From Bolinopsis microptera (taxonomy: Eukaryota > Ctenophora > Tentaculata > Lobata > Bolinopsidae): a stretch of 64,000 nucleotides of DNA. Numbering within the stretch: position 1 is the first letter of the stretch; the number at the start of each line of letters is the position of its first letter. The DNA lies in the NCBI RefSeq assembly GCF_026151205.1, contig NC_087077.1:806001-870000 (forward strand), given 5' to 3'. Below are positions 59,301 through 64,000 of the stretch, piece after piece. The position numbers and the translations under genes are program-made. A model generated the notes under the pieces. It was not told the DNA's origin and did not search any database. It saw nothing but the letters and a program-made list of their open reading frames with translations.

Positions 59301-62300
59301 TCATTCTTAAGATTGATGCTGAGATACTTTTTCATTCAAAATACGGTATCTTCTAAATTTTTCACTCAACTTACTAGAAAATACTTTATGTAACATTTTA
59401 AATTTTTGGAAGCATTCAATATTCAGTATTCACATATCTGAATGATGAAGTATGAACCCAAAAAGTTAGTAAAACCCTACATTAATGTTGAATACCGACA
59501 TAACTGACTATTCCTCAGTTACCAGTTTGTTCAGAGTTGATGGAGTCACTGCCCAAGTTTGATAAACAGTTTGTCACCTTGTGCAGCATGTTAGATAGTA
59601 CCCGACATCACATGACTACCGTCAACATTGCCAGGTTATTATTACGTTTTACTTTGTTTTACTTATGTGTAAAGTATTGTTGTGTAATGTGTAATGTGTA
59701 AAGTATTGTTGTGTAATGTGTTATGTATTGTTGTGTAATGTATTGTTGTGTAATGCGTAAAGTATTGTTGTGTAATGTGTAAAGTATTGTACCATAGTTA
59801 ATATCTGTATTAATATCAAAACCGGTTGTAAACCTTACATTCTTCCCATTCTTAAATGTTTCTACATTTCTCCGCACATGTAAACTCTACACGAAATGTC
59901 AGTAAATACACTATCTATATACTCTTATATTTGATCCTTCGAACAGCTGTTGAGCAATGAAACGCAAACATAATCTTAGCAAAATGAATATATTTCTTTT
60001 ATCTTCAGCATTTAATCAGTCACATAATCTGAGAATATCAATGGTTAGTTTGAAAATGTCAAAAATTCTCATCAAAAATGTAGTAAAGTCTCAAAAAATT
60101 AATTTAGCATCTCGTAAAAATGGAATAGTTTAAAATCGGAACAAAATTAATCGCATATACTATAATAATGTGGAGTCTGCAGTAGTTCATTAAATCAAAA
60201 AGACGCAATTCAAAAATTGATAGACTGCATATATAAACAAAAAATGGACGATTTAAAAATAAAATTCGGGACACCATGAAAAATTAACTTCCAGAAACGG
60301 AATTCACATTGTTCAGGCCAAACGGATAAAGTGTCTTCAATTTGTTAATATAAAACTGTTCTGACTTTCTAATATTATCTGGGGATGTAGAACACAAAAT
60401 ATCAAAATGGAAACTTTCATTGAAAACAGATCTCTCCCTCAAATTATGAACTGAAAAAAGATGTGCCCCTAAAACATTCTCGTCATCAAAATCTCTGTGG
60501 CTCTCAACATTCCCCTTACTACTCGCCTCTAAAATCTCATAATATTTACTGCGATGACCATTCACACGTTGGCTGAGGCTGGTGACTGTTTTTCCCACGT
60601 ATACGTTATTAACAGTACAAAGTTTGCATGTCGCGCCGTACACAATGTTGCGTGTCTTACAGTTACCACCTTGAGTTCTGACTGAGTGTCCATTATTGGA
60701 GACCATGGAATTGCCACTAACAAGGTGACAAGTTTGGCAGGGTCTGCCTTTCTTCTTCTCACCAGGTTTGGTGCATGGGTCAGTTGTTCTTGACTCTGAA
60801 CCTAAGGCAAGCTTCTTTCTCTTGAATAAAGTGTCCTTTAAGTTAGGGGCTCGCCTGGTCACCACTTGGAGTTTAGGGATCCTTTCAGGGTTCTCACTGC
60901 TCCATGTACGGCTATTTGAGATGATGTTACTGGCCTCTTTAGCCTTTTCCTTGGTTTCCTCATAGCCCGCACCGAATGTAACAATCCATGGTGTGAAAGA
61001 AGGGGGACCCTGATCCTTTGCCTTGTACTGTAAAGTTCTTGGTATCGATCTGACATCACTGATGACCTCTCTCACCATATCAGTAGGATATGAAGACCGT
61101 TCAAAAAACAACTGAAGCTCTGCCAATCTCTCATCCAGCAAGACGTCATCATTGATTATCCTTCTGTATCGAAGTGCCTGTGAGAAGACTATACTCCGGA
61201 AGGTATGTCGTGGATGGAAACTTGAGAATTCTAGATACCTGTTGGCGTCAGTAGGTTTCCTAAACAGATCTGTTGTGAGTCTCCCTCCAACAAACTTGTA
61301 CTGAATGTCCAGGAACTGAGTGAACTCCGTGATTGGTTTCACTCCGTATGTAATATCTAAGCCATAGTTATCAACCATCTTACTGCGTAATGACCCTACC
61401 CATTCTTCAAAACCAATCATAGAACCTCTCCACATACCTTGGCCCGAAATATCATCCACAAACCGATCAAGGTTCTTGAGCTCCTCTGGTCTAACAACCG
61501 GGTCGTAAACCAGACTCTTTAGGACAAAGAACAAAGCAATGTTACCGCAATCCACTGAATTGATACCTCCAGTGGGTACACCGTTAACGACCTCATACCA
61601 GTTGTCTGCATTCTTCAAGACTGCCGAATCAAAACTAAGCTGTATCAGTCCCTTCAGCCAAGTCCTGAACTCCTCAGACCAATCTGGTCTACACGACTCC
61701 ATAGCATCATCTAAGGCTGACATCACCAAGCTATGTTGCAGAGAATCGTATAGAGAAACAATATCAATACTGAAGCTGATCCAAGTATCGACTACTTGTC
61801 CGGAAGCTGCCAATTCCTCGAGTTTTATGAGAGCTGCAGTTGAATCTTTAACAAGATCTATACAGTAATCCCTGGCAAGAGGTCCCAACCACTTCCAAAC
61901 AACAAACTTATCTGATCTTGCAGTTACTCCTCTAGAGAGATCAGTCACGAATCGACTGGGTGGAATCTTTTTCTCTCTAATTTCAGTCTCAGTCAGCTTG
62001 TGAATTTTCAGTAATGGGTAACCATACGGAATATCGGGCTTGACTAGATCTGAAGTGCTCTGTGAAAGAGTGTCCCGATCAGACTTCTGAATCAAACCAA
62101 CCACACAATTAGACTGTTCACCACTTACATACTTCCGCTCCAAACCAGATGACCACAGCTCTAACAACCTCCCTCTCAAAGATCCAGTAGGATCAGTTTG
62201 CAAAGGTCTGTATCTCAAAGGGTCCTCAACTTTGGCAGAAGTGATATCCTTGATTATCTGAGGGGTGACAATGATTATCGCACCGCCCTTATCAGCCGAT

Positions 62301-63903
62301 GTTATGGCTATTAAGCCATCCTTGACAGCCTTCTTCAACCACATATACCCTTCACTCTCATAGCGGTTCATATTAGATTCAAGTTTTCTGGGCTTGAAGT
62401 TGTCTACAAAATTGACAATGTTGTCTTTTGCAGACTTGATGGCTGGGTCTTCAAAAGAAGTACAAGGAGCTGTTACTGGTTTCTTCAGTAGCTCCATAGG
62501 AACTTCGTTATCCCGTGCTGAGTTCTTAAAAACAGCTTTCCATGCTTGTTTGTTGGCAGCATTGTACCCATCTACTTTGAACTGCATCTCATCAAAATCC
62601 GGGCAGGGTATCCATCCAGGACCATACGAAAGGACCGCAATGCTATAATCCGGAATATCAATGTCTGTCAGGTTAACAACAAGATTTCTCTCAAGAGCTT
62701 CCTTGGCTTTCTTCCTCATTGCCTGCTCTTTCTTCCTGTTCTTCCTGGCTTTTGCTTTGAGCTTTCTCTTGAGCTTCTTAGCTGTGACCTTCCTTGTAAA
62801 CTGATTCACTGAAACTGCTACTACCTTCTTCTTAGGCTTCCATTCTGAAAATTTAGTGCCATCACACTCCTCTAAAAATTTCATCTTCTTTAAAAGCTTC
62901 TTCTGTTGGATGTGAAGCAACTTGCTATCTTTGATAAGTTCAGGAGAGTCAGGATAATCTCTCTGAATATCAGCAATCTGTTTCTTCAAGATGTTAATCT
63001 GCCTTGACTTGTTCTCGATAGCACGGAGGGTTGCTTTTGTTTCCACCTCCTGGAGGAGCGCACGAGCCTGTTCCTCAGGGAGAGCTTTCAAGCCACTGGC
63101 CCTTAAGGATTGGACAGGGCGCTTGGTCAACAGGCATTTCCGCAGAAGACTTCTATATACTGTGTATATACATATATCGCTATTTTGTAGAGATGGTTGG
63201 TGTTTGATTTATAATGTACTAGACATTACTGGTGTTGTGCGAGTTGTGTTGACAGGGGCGGGGCACGGAACGTTCTAGAAAATTGCAAGATCACGGATAA
63301 ATGATAGTGTTATTGACCGGTTATCATAGTTCATGAAGTGTACCTTGTACCAATAATTGACGGGTGGGTCTGGAGTGCATGACTTTAAATCAGCAGTGAA
63401 CACTGAACATGTCTGTAAAGATGGAATAATAACTTATTTAATTGTTCAGGTTAAACGACCAGCAAGTTCAGGAACTTCAATCTTCGTTAAAGCAAGTTCT
63501 AGAACTACTGAAGTCTATTTGCTGCGAAGTTTCAGACGAGAAAGGTAAAGGTCTCACTAGTATAATACAGCTGGATGTCGTTATATTATGGTGACACTGC
63601 CCTAATTCCCATCTTTTCACTGCACTTTACCTCCTGGATTGATTAATTTACACAATGAATTCTATTTTTAGACTTTAAGAATCCTGTCAAATTCGTTACA
63701 GTGCAATTTCTATTACAGAGAACATTCTGGAAAACGCACAAGAGCTCGCCCTTCTGAAGACTTGTTTCGAGGAGTCGTGCCAACAATACGAGAAGGCCTC
63801 TCGACTTGCTCGCCAGATTAAAGTTACTACCGATGAGAACTTGTTCTTAACTTCTACCTTCAGTAAGCTTGACCTCAAGGCTGATTTAGGGGAGGATCCC
63901 TGA
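56356..63903 (+). CDS. HAUS8: HAUS augmin-like complex subunit 8
   Basis: Microtubule-binding subunit of augmin, which nucleates branching microtubules in the spindle. Eleven exons join in phase to 421 codons (human is about 410): 56356-56390, 56571-56611, 57079-57162, 57280-57407, 57744-57800, 58265-58476, 58703-58850, 59131-59295, 59519-59634, 63450-63544 and 63719-63903. The N-terminal 180 residues are basic and S/T/P-rich, as in the microtubule-binding region, with PIKSKYLQSAAKRKT matching the vertebrate SRYLQYEKKT motif. Coiled coils follow. LPKFDKQFVTLCSMLDSTRH corresponds to the vertebrate segment ending LDTTRH. Alternative start of exon 3 at 57074 keeps the downstream frame but changes exon 2's frame; the phase from the ATG at 56356 favours 57079. 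Exon 1 is short and less certain. Intron 9 hosts a Penelope-like element. Confidence 0.87.
59661..59795 (+). repeat. GTGTAAAGTATTGTTGTGTAAT-type array
   Basis: Irregular tandem copies built from GTGTAATGT and AAAGTATTGTT segments, about 30 bases after the HAUS8 exon 9 donor. Confidence 0.85.
59796..63449 (-). mobile_element. Penelope-like element within HAUS8 intron 9 (outer limits approximate)
   Basis: The PLE ORF (60284-63130) occupies most of the 3.8-kb intron 59635-63449. The extent of its terminal sequences within the intron is unknown; about 490 bases precede and 320 follow the ORF. I found no obvious terminal repeat. Confidence 0.6.
60284..63130 (-). CDS. Penelope-like element protein: RT plus GIY-YIG endonuclease
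   Basis: 948-codon intact frame, antisense in HAUS8 intron 9. The N-terminus is lysine-rich (residues about 95-150). Next come ITSADKGGAIIIV (the upstream conserved PLE motif) and YPLLKIHKL. The RT core has SIDIVSLYDSL (catalytic D456), GVPTGGINSVDCGNIALFF and RFVDDI (D559, D560). A Cys/His linker follows (GRPCQTCHLVSG). The GIY-YIG nuclease is NIVYGATCKLCTVNNVYVGK (Y831 and Y844) followed by R855 and GHRSKYYE. Arrangement and length match GIY-YIG-bearing Penelope-like retroelements, which act by target-primed reverse transcription. No frameshift or stop was seen, so this copy may be young. Element ends beyond the ORF were not located. Confidence 0.92.
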   Translation of the reverse strand: MTKRPVQSLRASGLKALPEEQARALLQEVETKATLRAIENKSRQINILKKQIADIQRDYPDSPELIKDSKLLHIQQKKLLKKMKFLEECDGTKFSEWKPKKKVVAVSVNQFTRKVTAKKLKRKLKAKARKNRKKEQAMRKKAKEALERNLVVNLTDIDIPDYSIAVLSYGPGWIPCPDFDEMQFKVDGYNAANKQAWKAVFKNSARDNEVPMELLKKPVTAPCTSFEDPAIKSAKDNIVNFVDNFKPRKLESNMNRYESEGYMWLKKAVKDGLIAITSADKGGAIIIVTPQIIKDITSAKVEDPLRYRPLQTDPTGSLRGRLLELWSSGLERKYVSGEQSNCVVGLIQKSDRDTLSQSTSDLVKPDIPYGYPLLKIHKLTETEIREKKIPPSRFVTDLSRGVTARSDKFVVWKWLGPLARDYCIDLVKDSTAALIKLEELAASGQVVDTWISFSIDIVSLYDSLQHSLVMSALDDAMESCRPDWSEEFRTWLKGLIQLSFDSAVLKNADNWYEVVNGVPTGGINSVDCGNIALFFVLKSLVYDPVVRPEELKNLDRFVDDISGQGMWRGSMIGFEEWVGSLRSKMVDNYGLDITYGVKPITEFTQFLDIQYKFVGGRLTTDLFRKPTDANRYLEFSSFHPRHTFRSIVFSQALRYRRIINDDVLLDERLAELQLFFERSSYPTDMVREVISDVRSIPRTLQYKAKDQGPPSFTPWIVTFGAGYEETKEKAKEASNIISNSRTWSSENPERIPKLQVVTRRAPNLKDTLFKRKKLALGSESRTTDPCTKPGEKKKGRPCQTCHLVSGNSMVSNNGHSVRTQGGNCKTRNIVYGATCKLCTVNNVYVGKTVTSLSQRVNGHRSKYYEILEASSKGNVESHRDFDDENVLGAHLFSVHNLRERSVFNESFHFDILCSTSPDNIRKSEQFYINKLKTLYPFGLNNVNSVSGS

Positions 63904-63969
63904 ACAGTGAAATCAGTATACACTATATACACTAGTGTACACTATACGGCAGATATAATATGACAAGTT

Positions 63970-63985
63970 GGGGGGGGGGGGGGGG
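63970..63985 (+). repeat. Poly-G run
   Basis: Sixteen consecutive G shortly after the HAUS8 stop. Confidence 0.95.
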
Positions 63986-64000
63986 CAAAGTTTATATTTT

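Overview
This is a window of invertebrate animal nuclear DNA. It is AT-rich, its genes are split by GT-AG introns, and it carries degenerate TTAGGG telomere-type repeats. It also holds a tRNA-derived SINE, two classes of retroelement and several DNA-transposon-like elements. The genes are metazoan: PLC-delta-like, UNC93-like MFS, ankyrin/SOCS-box and HAUS8. I cannot name the species or phylum from sequence alone.

Layout. 1.3-3.5 kb (-): part of a delta-like phospholipase C (PH domain, EF hands, start of the catalytic X domain), running off the left edge. 6.1-7.5 kb: a large foldback element with TTAA ends. 8.6-11.1 kb (+): an UNC93-like MFS membrane protein, with one very short intron and one apparent frameshift. 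11.6-15.1 kb: a TA-flanked inverted-repeat element with a small ORF, a SINE, and a 1.2-kb insertion. That insertion's empty site is preserved in a paralogous block at 17.9 kb. 15.4-20.2 kb (+): two tandemly duplicated MACPF-fold genes with almost no introns in the coding part, plus the 3' relic of a third copy.

21.5-43.6 kb (-): a ten-exon ankyrin-repeat/SOCS-box gene of about 489 codons whose exon phases all match. Its introns are filled with minisatellites, many of which start within a few to about 20 bases of a splice site. 44.7-47.8 kb: a near-perfect nested tandem duplication (pattern A B B A B B A B A) just upstream of that gene. 49-56 kb (-): a non-LTR retrotransposon. Its ORF1 fuses an AlkB-type 2OG-Fe(II) dioxygenase to an SGNH esterase, and its endonuclease/RT ORF2 is broken by a foreign segment of about 0.9 kb. 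56.4-63.9 kb (+): a complete HAUS8 (augmin subunit) gene of 11 exons. An intact Penelope-like element encoding RT plus a GIY-YIG nuclease lies antisense in its ninth intron.

The host genes do not form a pathway: lipid signalling, membrane transport, pore-fold proteins, ubiquitin-ligase adaptor and spindle assembly. The most unusual items are the AlkB-SGNH retrotransposon protein, the splice-site-anchored minisatellites (two of them built of fused CRE and E-box palindromes), and the recent nested duplication upstream of the ankyrin/SOCS gene.
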